A stretch of 64,000 nucleotides of DNA, taken from NCBI RefSeq assembly GCF_003387075.1, contig NZ_QUMQ01000001.1:8246001-8310000 (forward strand), in the 5' to 3' direction. Below, piece after piece: positions 16,729 to 25,207 of the stretch. The notes beneath the pieces are model-generated. The model did not search any database, was not told the origin of the DNA, and saw nothing but the letters and a program-made list of their open reading frames with translations. Each line of letters begins with the position of its first letter. Position 1 is the stretch's first letter. This DNA is from Asanoa ferruginea. GTDB taxonomy: Bacteria; Actinomycetota; Actinomycetes; Mycobacteriales; Micromonosporaceae. The translations under genes and the position numbers were made by a program.

Positions 16729-17693
16729 TGCCCAACGTTCCCTGGCTCCTGGACGTGTTGCGCGGCGCCGGCGTGTCCGTCGTGACCGAGGGCGACTGGG
16801 TCAACCGCTACCGGCCCGGCTCGTTCGACCCGATCGGGGTGCTCTGGCACCACACCGCGGCGACGTCGAGCGCGAGCAACCCGCACCCGGCGCTCAACGT
16901 CTGCATCAACGGCCGGCCCGACCTGACCGGGCCGCTGTGCCAGGCGCTGGTCGACTACAACGGCGTCTTCCACCTGATCTCCGCCGGCCGGGCCAACCAC
17001 GCCGGCGCGAGCCGCGGCAGCGGGCCGATCCCCGCCGGTGACGGCAACACGCTGATGATCGGCTGGGAGATCGACTACAACGGCGTCAACCAGGAGATGA
17101 CGGCGGCGCAATACAACGCGTCGATCGCCGCCACCGCCGCGGTGCTGACCCGGCTCGGCCGCAACTCCAGCTATGCCCGGGGCCACCGGGAGACCAGCAC
17201 GACCGGCAAGATCGACCCGTCGTTCATCGACCTCGACGTGATGCGCGCCGACGTGGCCGCCAAGATGTCCGGCGGTGGCGGCACCTGGTCGTCCATCGTG
17301 GACAACACGACCGCCGGCCGGTTCACGGCGAGCGCCAACTGGGGCACGTCGTCCTACTCGACCCAGCGCTACGGCAGCGACTACCGGTTCGCCGACCCGG
17401 TGGCCGCCAGCGACCCGGCCTGGTTCAAGTTCGCCGTCCCGACGGCCGGCTCCTACCGGGTCGACGTCTGGTATGCCGCCAATGCCGGCTACAACACCGC
17501 GGCGCCCTACATCGTCGCCACGAGCAACGGCAATCAGACGGTCAACGTCGATCAGCGTACGGGCGGCGGCGCCTGGCGTTCGATCGGCACGTTCAGCCTC
17601 CCGGCGGGCGACGCCAACCGGGTCGCGGTCAGCCGCTGGACCTCCGGGACCGGCCTGGTGATCGCCGACGCGGTTCGGCTCACCCGGCTCTGA
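16728..17693 (+). CDS. N-acetylmuramoyl-L-alanine amidase with golvesin-like C-terminal domain
   Basis: 321 residues from ATG 16728. Residues about 1-170 are a type 2 amidase/PGRP domain that cleaves the amide bond between MurNAc and L-Ala in peptidoglycan: LWHHTAA carries zinc-ligand histidines, then NHAGAS, and GHRETSTTGKIDPSFIDLD carries the later His and Lys. Residues about 180-321 form a beta-rich domain (WSSIVDNTTAGRFTASANWG to the end VIADAVRLTRL) typical of golvesin C-terminal-like modules, probably for glycan binding. Read alone it has no export signal; the Tat signal is in the overlapping upstream frame. Such an enzyme would be useless in the cytoplasm, which supports the frameshift view. 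Confidence 0.88.
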   Translation: MPNVPWLLDVLRGAGVSVVTEGDWVNRYRPGSFDPIGVLWHHTAATSSASNPHPALNVCINGRPDLTGPLCQALVDYNGVFHLISAGRANHAGASRGSGPIPAGDGNTLMIGWEIDYNGVNQEMTAAQYNASIAATAAVLTRLGRNSSYARGHRETSTTGKIDPSFIDLDVMRADVAAKMSGGGGTWSSIVDNTTAGRFTASANWGTSSYSTQRYGSDYRFADPVAASDPAWFKFAVPTAGSYRVDVWYAANAGYNTAAPYIVATSNGNQTVNVDQRTGGGAWRSIGTFSLPAGDANRVAVSRWTSGTGLVIADAVRLTRL

Positions 17694-17710
17694 CCCGCTA
17701 TCTTTGATCG

Positions 17711-18196
17711 GTGAGCGACCGGATCGAGTCCCTCATCGACGCGCGGATCCGTGCGGCCCGGGAGAACGGCGAGTTCGACGATCTCCCGGGCGCCGGCAAG
17801 CCGCTGCCCGGCCACGCCGAGCCCTATGACGAGCAGTGGTGGCTCAAGGAGTTCGCCCGCCGCGAGGGCATCTCCGCCGCGGCCCTGCTGCCGCTGTCGG
17901 TGCAACTGGCCCGGCTGGTCGAGCAGTTGCCCGACGAGGTGCGCCGGCTCCCCTCCGAGCAGCGGGTCCGCGAGACGGTGGCCGACCTCAACCGCGAGAT
18001 CCTCGACTACCAGATCCACCCGTCGCAGCCGTTCCTCCCGATCAAGCGGGTCGACGTCGAAGCGATGGTGACGCTCTGGCGCGAGGCCCTGGAGGCCCGC
18101 TTCGAGGCGGCCCGCCAACAGCCGCCGCCCGCCGCCGACCGTAGGAAACGGCGGTGGCTGCGACGCGGCCGGTCAGAGACCCCAGACCACCCGTAG
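17711..18196 (+). CDS. DUF1992 (DnaJC28-like) domain protein
   Basis: A 161-residue soluble protein. The DUF1992 signature is clear at the N-terminus: SDRIESLIDARIRAARENGE, then FDDLPGAGKPLPGH (residues about 22-35) and DEQWWLKEFARREGIS. The family is named after the DnaJ homologue subfamily C member 28 but lacks a J domain here; its function is not known. The C-terminus is a basic tail (DRRKRRWLRRGR). GTG 17711 is close behind the amidase gene (17 bp). The last 24 bases overlap the convergent membrane protein gene. Confidence 0.85.
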   Translation: MSDRIESLIDARIRAARENGEFDDLPGAGKPLPGHAEPYDEQWWLKEFARREGISAAALLPLSVQLARLVEQLPDEVRRLPSEQRVRETVADLNREILDYQIHPSQPFLPIKRVDVEAMVTLWREALEARFEAARQQPPPAADRRKRRWLRRGRSETPDHP

Positions 18197-19186
18197 CCAG
18201 TCCTCGTAGGCCGCGCTGGTCGGCGGCCACGACAGGGCCAGCGCCCACTGCGCCAGCGCCACCGCGCCGAGGAACGTCGCGAGCCGGCGGCTCGGCGACC
18301 TCGGCACCGCGACCAGGGCGACGACCGTCAGCAGCAGGTAGGCCGTGACCCCGGACGACGGCAGGCCGGCCAGCAGGCCCACGAGGATTCCGAGCACGGG
18401 CACGACGTAGCCGGCCAGGGCGCGTGGGCGGCGTACCGCGAAGAGAACCCCGACCGCCACGTAGAGCGGGGTGTGCGCGACAGCCAGCAACGTACCCTCG
18501 AAGGCCGGCCCGAAGGCCGGGTCGAGGCCGAGGTCGCCGACGCCCGTGAAGATCCAGTCCAGGAACGCCCAGCCCGCCAGCGCCGCCAGCGCCGGGAAGC
18601 TCAGCACCAGCCAGGTCGCCGGCTCGGCGCGGCCGCGTTCGGCGGCCACGAACGGCGCCACCACGCCCAGCGCGACCGCGAAGACGACGGCCAGCGGGGT
18701 GCACAGCGCCGCGGCGGCGAGCAGCAGGCCGGCGTGGAACGCGCCCTCGGTCTGGCCGGCCACCGCGAACTGGACGAACGCCTCCAGCGCGAACGCGAGG
18801 AACGCCACGGTGAGGATCGCGGTCAGGTCCTGCGAGCCGGCGAACCCCATGGCCGGCACCAGCAGCGGCACCGCGATCCGGACCGGCACGTTCCAGCCGA
18901 TCAGCCGCTCCCCCAGCGCCGCCAGCACGATCCCGGTGACCAGGCAGGTGGCGAGGCTGACGCCGACGGCACCACCGGGCACCAGGCCCGCGATCAGCGC
19001 GGGCAGCGGCGCAAGCCCGTCGGTCCGGGTGTCGAACCCCGTGGCGAACAGCGTCAGGCCCGCGAAGGGCAGGGCCAGCCCGAGGCGCAGCAGCCACCGC
19101 GTACCCGCGGTGTGCGGCCAGCGCTGCTCAGCCCAGGTCTGCCGTTGCCACCGACCGGTCACCACTGTGGACTGTGCGACTGCCAT
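18173..19186 (-). CDS. Polytopic membrane protein, unknown function
   Basis: A 337-residue protein with about nine or ten hydrophobic helices and few polar loops. It has an N-terminal basic tail, a first helix at LRLGLALPFAGLTLFATGF and a last helix near RRLATFLGAVALAQWALALS. I recognise no family. ATG 19186 follows GGGGAGAAG, a good ribosome-binding site, although it lies 59 bp inside the end of the upstream glycosyltransferase gene in another frame. That overlap suggests coupled expression, and therefore a possible accessory role in the same polysaccharide-related process; this is inference. Confidence 0.7.
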   Translation of the reverse strand: MAVAQSTVVTGRWQRQTWAEQRWPHTAGTRWLLRLGLALPFAGLTLFATGFDTRTDGLAPLPALIAGLVPGGAVGVSLATCLVTGIVLAALGERLIGWNVPVRIAVPLLVPAMGFAGSQDLTAILTVAFLAFALEAFVQFAVAGQTEGAFHAGLLLAAAALCTPLAVVFAVALGVVAPFVAAERGRAEPATWLVLSFPALAALAGWAFLDWIFTGVGDLGLDPAFGPAFEGTLLAVAHTPLYVAVGVLFAVRRPRALAGYVVPVLGILVGLLAGLPSSGVTAYLLLTVVALVAVPRSPSRRLATFLGAVALAQWALALSWPPTSAAYEDWLRVVWGL

Positions 19187-20745
19187 GGGTGCTCTTCTCC
19201 CCGTCGGATCTGCGGACGAGCGACTGCCAGAGCGCCCGGTAGGTGTCGGCGGTGCGGCGCGACGAGTGGAGCGGGCTCAGCAACGCCCGCGCCACCAGCC
19301 GGTAGTGGCGCCGGTGGAACGCGGCCATCATGGAGGTGTAGATCGTCAGGGCGACGCCGCCGAGCAGGCTGGCCAGCGCGGTGCCGAGCACCCACCCCGG
19401 GAGCACCCCGTCGAGCAGATGAACCGGCAGCAGGAGGGCCGCGACGAACACGAGGTAGAGGACGGGGCTCAGCAGCACCGCCGCCGATGGACCGCCGGTC
19501 AGCAGGAGGAAGCCGAGCGCGCGCCGCGCGCCGAGTGCCCGGAACGGGGCGCGCGGGCGAGGCACCGACGCCGGCTGGAAGGTGGTGCTGTCGAGCGCGC
19601 CGACCCGCAGGCCCGCCGCGGCGACGCGGACACCCAGATCGGCGTCCCACCCACCGAGCCGGCGCAGCGCGTCGGTGCGGAAGTGGCTCGAGGTCGCGCG
19701 CACCGGGACGTCGTCGAGGCCGGGCAGCAACTGGTCGAGCGCCGCCTGCACACCGACCGTGCCCGCGCCGGCGTGGTGCAACGCCGCGGCCGCCTTGCGG
19801 AGTTGGTCGGGCTCGGGCCGGTCGGCCGCACCGTAGGACACCACGTGCGAACCACGCGCGAACGACAGCCCGACCCCGGTCGCCGCCGCACCGGCCGGCA
19901 CGAGCACGAAACTTCGTCGTCGCCGGCGGCTCGGCGGCGTGCGCGGCGTCGATGGTCTCGTGGTCGTCTTCCGCGAGCAGCAGGATGATCTCCAGCTTCG
20001 CGGCCGGATAGTCGATCGCGCCGAGGTTGGCGATCAGGTCGGGCACCGCGTCGGCGTCGTCGAGAAGCGGAACCACCACGGTGTACGCCGGCAGGTCGCG
20101 CTCGTCGAGTGCCGCCGTCACCGGCCGCCCGGCCCGCGCACCACGCAGGCAGACCGCGAACGTGAACCCGGCATAGAGCAGATAGCCCGCGCTGGCCAGC
20201 AGCACGAGCGCGGCGATCGCCGGCCCAGTCGCGAAAATCAGGGCCAGCACCGCCACCGCGATGACCAGCCAGGCCCGGTTGAACCCACCCGAGGTGGAGA
20301 GCGCCGGCGTTGGCGACGGGCGATAGGCCCGCTGGATGGCCTCGTCGAGGTCCCAGTCGGTGGTCACGCCGACGCAGACCGGCACGCCGACCGCCGCCTC
20401 GATCATCGCCACCCGTTCCGGCGTGGGCTCCTGGGAGGTGGCCACCAGCACGTAGCCCTCGTCGTCGTGGTGCAGCGGCAGCCAGGCGTCGCGGAACAGC
20501 ATCGCCGGGTCGTGCCGCGGCAGGTCGGGGTCGAGCCACTCGGTGCTGACGTCGAGATAGCCGCAGTTCCAGGCGGCCGCCAAGGTCCGGAACAGGTCGC
20601 GCCGCGCCAGCACGCCGTTGGCCACCAGCACCGAACCAAGCGGTGCACCACAACGGTCGGCTGAGGTTTCGGCTTCGGCGAGTTGCTCCGGGGTGACCAG
20701 CCCGGCGTCGAGCAGCAGCGGCCCCAGCGACTCCGGATGCACCAT
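19128..20745 (-). pseudogene. MshEN-domain family 2 glycosyltransferase, frameshifted and degenerate
   Basis: From ATG 20745 (GGGAG upstream) the frame encodes an MshEN/T2SSE N-terminal-like domain (LGPLLLDAGLVTPEQLAEAE ... GVLARRDLFRTLAAAWNCGY), two helices, and the start of a GT2 domain (YTVVVPLLDDADAVPDLIANL). An AAA run at 19909-19911 then shifts frame; removing one A joins it to VLVPAGAAATGVGLSFARGS and gives about 538 residues. The second half keeps GT2 landmarks (DRPEPDQLRKAAAAL, TSSHFRTDALRRLGGW, LDSTTF) but the DxD site reads YGAAD, the ED of the EDADLG motif is missing, and the Q-x-x-RW motif is gone. So it is probably inactive as a transferase even if the frameshift is an error. 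Confidence 0.75.
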
Positions 20746-20838
20746 GGCCCGATGCTCCCGCATAGCCGCCCGTTTTGTCCGGTTGGCGCGCCCCGGCGTG
20801 TCTAGATCGCCCGGGCGGTCGCCTGCGAGACTGCATTC

Positions 20839-21522
20839 GTGAGCAGCATGTCAAAGTGGTCAGACCGCCCGCCCATGCTGGGTTGGAGCGCGCCGGCGAT
20901 CCGGCGGGCCGTCGCGGTGCTCGCGCTGTGGGTGATCGTGGCCGGCGGCCTGGCGGCGGCGACCGTCAACTGGGAGCTCGCGGTGATCGCCGGCTGGGAT
21001 GCCGCGGCGGTGGTCTTCCTCGGCTCGGTGTGGCCGCTCTTCCTGCGCGCCGACGGCGAGAAGACCGAGCGGGTGGCCTCCCGCGAAGACCAGAGCCACG
21101 GCTCGGCCACCGCCCTGCTGGCCGCCGCGTGCCTGGTCAGCCTGCTCGGCGTGGCGTTCGCGCTGGGTCGGGCCGCCAAGGAGCACGGCACCGCCCGCGG
21201 CGTGCTGATCGGCGTCGCGGTGCTCACGGTGACCAGCGCGTGGGTCACCATGAACACCGTCTACACGTTGCACTACGCGAAGCTCGACTACCTGAGCAAG
21301 GGCGGCCGCATCGACTTCGGCGAGCCGAAGCACAGACCGACCTACCGCGACTTCGCCTATCTGGCGTTCACGATCGGCATGACCTACCAGGTCTCCGACA
21401 CCACGCTGCGCAGCTCACCGATCCGCCGCAGCGTCCTCGGCCACGCCCTGCTGTCCTACGTCTTCGGCGTCGCGATCGTGGCGGGCGCGATCAACCTGCT
21501 CGCCGGCCTGGTCAACAACTAG
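20839..21522 (+). CDS. DUF1345 family membrane protein
   Basis: A 227-residue protein with about five membrane helices. The family pattern is visible in VVFLGSVWPLFLRADGEKTE, then TVYTLHYAKLDYL and FAYLAFTIGMTYQVSDTTL, which are the most conserved parts of DUF1345. Function is unknown. GTG 20839 or ATG 20848 could be the start. It is divergent from the glycosyltransferase gene, with about 90 bp between, and converges with an 11-bp overlap on the Gfo/Idh gene. Confidence 0.85.
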   Translation: MSSMSKWSDRPPMLGWSAPAIRRAVAVLALWVIVAGGLAAATVNWELAVIAGWDAAAVVFLGSVWPLFLRADGEKTERVASREDQSHGSATALLAAACLVSLLGVAFALGRAAKEHGTARGVLIGVAVLTVTSAWVTMNTVYTLHYAKLDYLSKGGRIDFGEPKHRPTYRDFAYLAFTIGMTYQVSDTTLRSSPIRRSVLGHALLSYVFGVAIVAGAINLLAGLVNN

Positions 21523-22384
21523 CAAGAAGATGCTGCAGGTGTACGCCGTGCTCGACGTCGAGCTGGTGCGGCGTGCCGGTGCGCACCGCCCGAGCGAACT
21601 CGGCGCGCAGCACCGGCCAGCATTCGGCGTGGTCCACCGTGCCGAAATCGATCTCGAGGACGCCCGCAGGACCGTAGAGCTCGACCCCTGCCCGCGACCG
21701 GGGCAGCCCGACCGCGCCGGAGAGCGATAGCTGGCTGACCGCGCCGCCGCGGTGCGTGCAGGTCAGCTCCAGCCAGCCGGTCGGGTCGCCGTGCCGGTCG
21801 ATTGACTCGATCGGGCCCAGCGCCGCCTCGACCAGGTCGAGCAGGTGCGGGCCGAGGTCGAGCAGGGCGCCGTGGTCGAGCCGCCAGCCGGTGGCGAACG
21901 GGCCGTCGAGGAAGCCGCCGTGCAGGTAGCGGGCCCGGCCACCAACCGCCGCGAACCCGGCGGCGGCGGCCAGGAAGGCCCGGGTCGCCGGGTGGTAGCG
22001 CTTGGTCAGCACGATCTGGCTGACCACGCCGTGCTTGCGGACGGCCGCCGCCACCCGTTCGGCGCCGTCGACGGTGAGCGCTACCGGCTTGTCGAGCAGC
22101 AACGCGCGCCCGGCCGCCGCCGCCCGCACCGCGAGGTCGGCCTGGATGTCGGGCGGCACCGCGAACGCGACCGCCTCGCAGCGGTCCAGCAGGTCGTCGA
22201 AGGAGGACGCGGCGGTGGTGCCGAGACGGGTGGCCAGCTCGGTGGCCGCCGCAGATCGCCGGGCCCAGACGCCGACCAATGTGGTCTCCGGCCCAGCGGC
22301 GAACGTGGGCCCGTGCATGACCGATGCCCAGTGTCCGGCGCCGACGAGACCGACCCGGACCGGCGATTCCCCCACAGTCGACAT
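21512..22384 (-). CDS. Gfo/Idh/MocA family oxidoreductase
   Basis: A 290-residue NAD(P)-dependent dehydrogenase. The Rossmann motif VGLVGAGHWASVMH is at about residues 11-24. Next come the family's AVPPDIQADLAVRAAAAGRA and DKPVALTVDGAE (the EKP motif as DKP), then a C-terminal beta domain with DHGALLDLGPHLLDLVEAALG, in which D and H are the probable catalytic pair. Such enzymes act on sugar or inositol hydroxyls. It is shorter than the usual 330-380 residues. It is followed by an AlkA-type gene 16 bp upstream on the same strand. Substrate unknown; a glycoside 3-dehydrogenase role linked to the sugar locus 4 kb away is only speculation. Confidence 0.88.
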   Translation of the reverse strand: MSTVGESPVRVGLVGAGHWASVMHGPTFAAGPETTLVGVWARRSAAATELATRLGTTAASSFDDLLDRCEAVAFAVPPDIQADLAVRAAAAGRALLLDKPVALTVDGAERVAAAVRKHGVVSQIVLTKRYHPATRAFLAAAAGFAAVGGRARYLHGGFLDGPFATGWRLDHGALLDLGPHLLDLVEAALGPIESIDRHGDPTGWLELTCTHRGGAVSQLSLSGAVGLPRSRAGVELYGPAGVLEIDFGTVDHAECWPVLRAEFARAVRTGTPHQLDVEHGVHLQHLLASC

Positions 22385-22399
22385 TGCACCACGCCGTGG

Positions 22400-23083
22400 T
22401 CACACGACCTTGTGGGCGCGCAGGATCGGGTCGTCGGCGATCGGCAGGGTCGGGGTGCGGCCCGCGAACACGGCCTCGGCCATCCAGCAGTACCAGGCCG
22501 CGGTGGTGCGGTAGGGGCGGAACTGGTCGCCGAGCGGTTCCAACTCCTTCTCGGTCGGCGTCGGGATGCCGTAGGCCACCCCGTAGCCGCGGCGGATGCC
22601 GAGGTCGCCGACTGGCCACACGTCGGGGCGGCGGAGTTGGAACATGATGAAGAGCTGCGACGACCACGGGCCGATGCCCTTGACCGTCGACAGCCGGCGG
22701 ATGATCTCGTCGTCGTTGAGGTGGCCGAGGCGCCGGTTGTCGAGCACGACGGTGCCGTCGCGGACGCTGGTGGCCAGGTCGCGCAGGGAGATCACCTTCC
22801 GCGCGGACAGCCCGACCTTGCGCAGCACCGCGTCCGACAACGGCAGCACGCTCTCCGGCGTCAGTTCACCGCCGGCGGCGTCGATCAACCGGCCCAGGAT
22901 GGCCACCGCCGCGGGCCGGGCCAACTGCTGGAAGACGATCCCGCGTACGAGCGACTCGAAGTTGCTCTCCTTCCACAACGGAATCCGCGGCGCCGGCGCG
23001 TTCTCGACGAGTCGCGCCATCACCGGGTCGCGCTCGGCCAGCAGCGCCGCGGCCTGGCGGAAGGTGACCTTGCTCGTGCCCAC
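22400..23083 (-). CDS. DNA-3-methyladenine glycosylase (AlkA-type HhH-GPD)
   Basis: A 227-residue base-excision repair glycosylase. The helix-hairpin-helix and catalytic loop are seen at LSTVKGIGPWSSQLFIMFQL followed by RRPDVWPVGDLGIRRGYG, in which the Asp of VGDLG is the catalytic acid. Upstream is the conserved SLVRGIVFQQLARPAAVAIL. Length fits the short AlkA-like enzymes of actinomycetes that lack the N-terminal AlkA domain. Expected to remove alkylated purines. ATG 23083 gives MGTSKVTFRQA. It sits between the Gfo/Idh gene and a LysR regulator, all on the minus strand. Confidence 0.88.
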   Translation of the reverse strand: MGTSKVTFRQAAALLAERDPVMARLVENAPAPRIPLWKESNFESLVRGIVFQQLARPAAVAILGRLIDAAGGELTPESVLPLSDAVLRKVGLSARKVISLRDLATSVRDGTVVLDNRRLGHLNDDEIIRRLSTVKGIGPWSSQLFIMFQLRRPDVWPVGDLGIRRGYGVAYGIPTPTEKELEPLGDQFRPYRTTAAWYCWMAEAVFAGRTPTLPIADDPILRAHKVV

Positions 23084-23087
23084 GCCC

Positions 23088-23966
23088 TTACCTTGCCCGC
23101 CCCGACCCCTCCCGGACCACCAAACGGGCGAGGGCGACCAGGTCGGGCACGGCCGGATGGCTGGGCGGCAGCCGCCAGGCGAGGTGGACGGTGACGGCCG
23201 GGGCGCCGGCCAGGGGCACGTAGGCCACGGCCGGCTGCGGGTGCATGATCGCGGTCGCCTCGGTGGTCACGCCGACCGCGCGCCCGGCGGTGATGGCGGC
23301 CAGCCAGTCGTCGGTGTTGGCCACCTCGATCACCTCGGCCGGGCCCTGCTCCGGCGGCCAGAGGTCGAGCGTGGTGGTGCCGCTCAGGGAGTTGACGGCG
23401 ATCGGGTGGGCGGCGAGGTCGGCGAGGCTGAGCGCGGCCCGCCCGGCGAGCTGGCTGTCGGCCGGAACCGCGGCGACGCGGGCCTCGCTGAGCAGGGGTT
23501 CGGCGTGTACGCCGGGCAGGTCGACCGGCCCGCGCAGGATGGCGACATCGACGGCACCGCGGGCCAGGCCGCCGGAGCGCTCGTCGATGCGCAACAGTTC
23601 GAGCGGGATCCGTGGGTGCTCCCGCTGCCAGCCGCGCAGCAGCGGCGTGGTGTGCGCGCCCAGCGCCGACCAGGCGTGGCCGAGCCGCAGCGGCCAGGTG
23701 CCGGCCCGCGCGGGATCGAGAACATCGTCGACGGCGGCGGCGGCGGCCGCGGCCCGGTCACGGAAGGCGTCGCCGGCTGCCGTCAGCCGCAGATGGTGGG
23801 TCGACCGTTCGATGAGGCGCAGGCCGAGATGGCTTTCCAACTGGCGCAGCGTGCGGGACAGGGCCGGCTGGGTCAGGTGCAGCCTGGCGGCGGCCCGGGT
23901 GATCGTGCCTTCCTCGGCGATCGCCAGGAACGCCCGCAGATGCCGCACCTCGACGGTCATAACCAT
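23088..23966 (-). CDS. LysR family transcriptional regulator
   Basis: A 292-residue regulator. The N-terminal winged helix is canonical: VRHLRAFLAIAEEGTITRAA then ARLHLTQPALSRTLRQLE and GLRLIERSTHHLRLTAAG. The C-terminal half is a periplasmic-binding-like effector domain. Start is ATG 23966 or ATG 23960; the long upstream open frame is low-complexity shadow of the neighbouring gene. It is divergent from the EamA exporter at 24029, so it most likely controls that gene; the effector may be an exported metabolite. Confidence 0.92.
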   Translation of the reverse strand: MVMTVEVRHLRAFLAIAEEGTITRAAARLHLTQPALSRTLRQLESHLGLRLIERSTHHLRLTAAGDAFRDRAAAAAAAVDDVLDPARAGTWPLRLGHAWSALGAHTTPLLRGWQREHPRIPLELLRIDERSGGLARGAVDVAILRGPVDLPGVHAEPLLSEARVAAVPADSQLAGRAALSLADLAAHPIAVNSLSGTTTLDLWPPEQGPAEVIEVANTDDWLAAITAGRAVGVTTEATAIMHPQPAVAYVPLAGAPAVTVHLAWRLPPSHPAVPDLVALARLVVREGSGRAR

Positions 23967-23981
23967 GGAGCATAACCGCAG

Positions 23982-23998
23982 CGGAAGCGGCATTTCCG
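23982..23998. promoter_or_regulatory. Candidate LysR operator
   Basis: CGGAAGCGGCATTTCCG has 5-bp inverted arms (CGGAA/TTCCG) around a 7-base centre in the 62-bp gap between the divergent LysR and EamA genes. LysR boxes are short interrupted dyads in this position, so this is the best candidate. Confidence 0.4.
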
Positions 23999-24028
23999 TG
24001 GCGGTCGCGGCGCTCCTAACGTCGAGCC

Positions 24029-25207
24029 GTGAGCGCCGCGCTGAGCCCGACCCCGACTCCGACCGCGGCCACCACCGCACCCGCCGCCGGCCCCGGCCAG
24101 ACCGCCGCCGGTCCCAGCCAGGCCACCACCGCGCCCGCAGCCGGCCCCGGCCAGACCGCCGCCGGTCCCAGCCAGGCCACCACCGCGCCCGCAGCCAGTC
24201 CCAGCCAGGCCACCACCGCACCCGCCGCCGGCCCCGGCCAGCCCGCCGCCGCGCCCGCTGACCCCGGCCAGGCCGCCGCCACGCCCGCCGGCCCCGGACA
24301 GGCCGCCGCCAGGTCGGGCCGGCGCGCCGGGGTCGGCCTCGTGCTCGGCGGCGCGCTGTCGGTGCAGTTCGGCGGCGCGCTGGCGACGTCGCTGTTCCCA
24401 CGCGCGGGTGTGGCCGGCGTCGTGACGCTGCGGTTGGGGATCGCCGCCGCGGTGCTGCTGGTGGTGTGCCGGCCCCGCCTGCGCGGCCACGCCCGCGCGG
24501 ACTGGGCCGCGGTCGGCGCCTTCGGCCTGGCCCTGGCCGGTATGAACACCCTCTTCTACCAGGCGATCGACCGCATCCCGCTCGGCCTGGCCGTGACCCT
24601 GGAGGTGCTGGGACCGCTGGTGCTGTCGGTGGTGACCGCCCGCCGGGCGGCGAACTGGCTATGGGCCGGCCTGGCGCTCGCCGGCGTCGCGCTGCTGGGC
24701 CGCAGCGGCGCGGGCCGGCTCGATCCGGCCGGGATCGGGTTCGCCCTGGGCGCCGGCGTCATGTGGGCGGCCTACATCGTGCTCAGCGCCCGGGTCGGTG
24801 GTCGGTTCCCGAAGGTCGACGGCCTGGCGCTCGCCATGGCGGCCGCCGCGCTGCTGACCCTGCCGCTGGGCATCGCCGGTTCGGGACGGGCGCTGCTTGG
24901 CCCGCCGGTCCTCGCGATAGGCGCGGCGGTGGCGGTGCTGTCGTCGATCGTGCCCTACACGCTCGAGCTGCTGGCCCTGCGCCGGCTGCCCACCGAAACC
25001 TTCGCGGTGCTGATGAGCCTCGGCCCAGCCGTGGCCGCGCTCGCCGGCTTTGTCGTCCTGGGCCAGCACCTCACCGGGACCGAGGTGCTGGCCGGCACGC
25101 TCGTCATCGCGGCCAGCATCGGCGCGGTGCGGGCGGGTCAGCGGCCCCGGGACAGGTCGGCCGTGGGGACGGCGGCGAGTTCGGCGTCGACGGCGCTCGG
25201 CGAGTAG
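24029..25207 (+). CDS. EamA family transporter with repetitive N-terminal tail
   Basis: A 392-residue drug/metabolite exporter with ten expected helices from about residue 98, arranged as two EamA repeats: GVGLVLGGALSVQFGGALAT, GMNTLFYQAIDRIPLGLAVT, ALGAGVMWAAYIVLSARVGG-like, and LPTETFAVLMSLGPAVAALAG. This resembles RhtA-type threonine/homoserine exporters. The first 95 residues are an unusual Ala/Pro/Gly/Gln tail made of 18-residue repeats, absent from most relatives. The last 70 bases overlap the convergent ROK gene. The divergent LysR gene is the likely regulator. The true start may be downstream of the repeats, but no good start codon with a ribosome site is visible there. Confidence 0.82.
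   Translation: MSAALSPTPTPTAATTAPAAGPGQTAAGPSQATTAPAAGPGQTAAGPSQATTAPAASPSQATTAPAAGPGQPAAAPADPGQAAATPAGPGQAAARSGRRAGVGLVLGGALSVQFGGALATSLFPRAGVAGVVTLRLGIAAAVLLVVCRPRLRGHARADWAAVGAFGLALAGMNTLFYQAIDRIPLGLAVTLEVLGPLVLSVVTARRAANWLWAGLALAGVALLGRSGAGRLDPAGIGFALGAGVMWAAYIVLSARVGGRFPKVDGLALAMAAAALLTLPLGIAGSGRALLGPPVLAIGAAVAVLSSIVPYTLELLALRRLPTETFAVLMSLGPAVAALAGFVVLGQHLTGTEVLAGTLVIAASIGAVRAGQRPRDRSAVGTAASSASTALGE
24071..24310 (+). repeat. 54-bp tandem repeat in the 5' end of the EamA gene
   Basis: Two full 54-bp units (24071-24124 and 24125-24178) encode TTAPAAGPGQTAAGPSQA. A shortened 33-bp unit (24179-24211) and degenerate copies up to about 24310 follow. The period is a multiple of three and keeps the reading frame. 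The encoded tail should be disordered and cytoplasmic. Confidence 0.75.
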
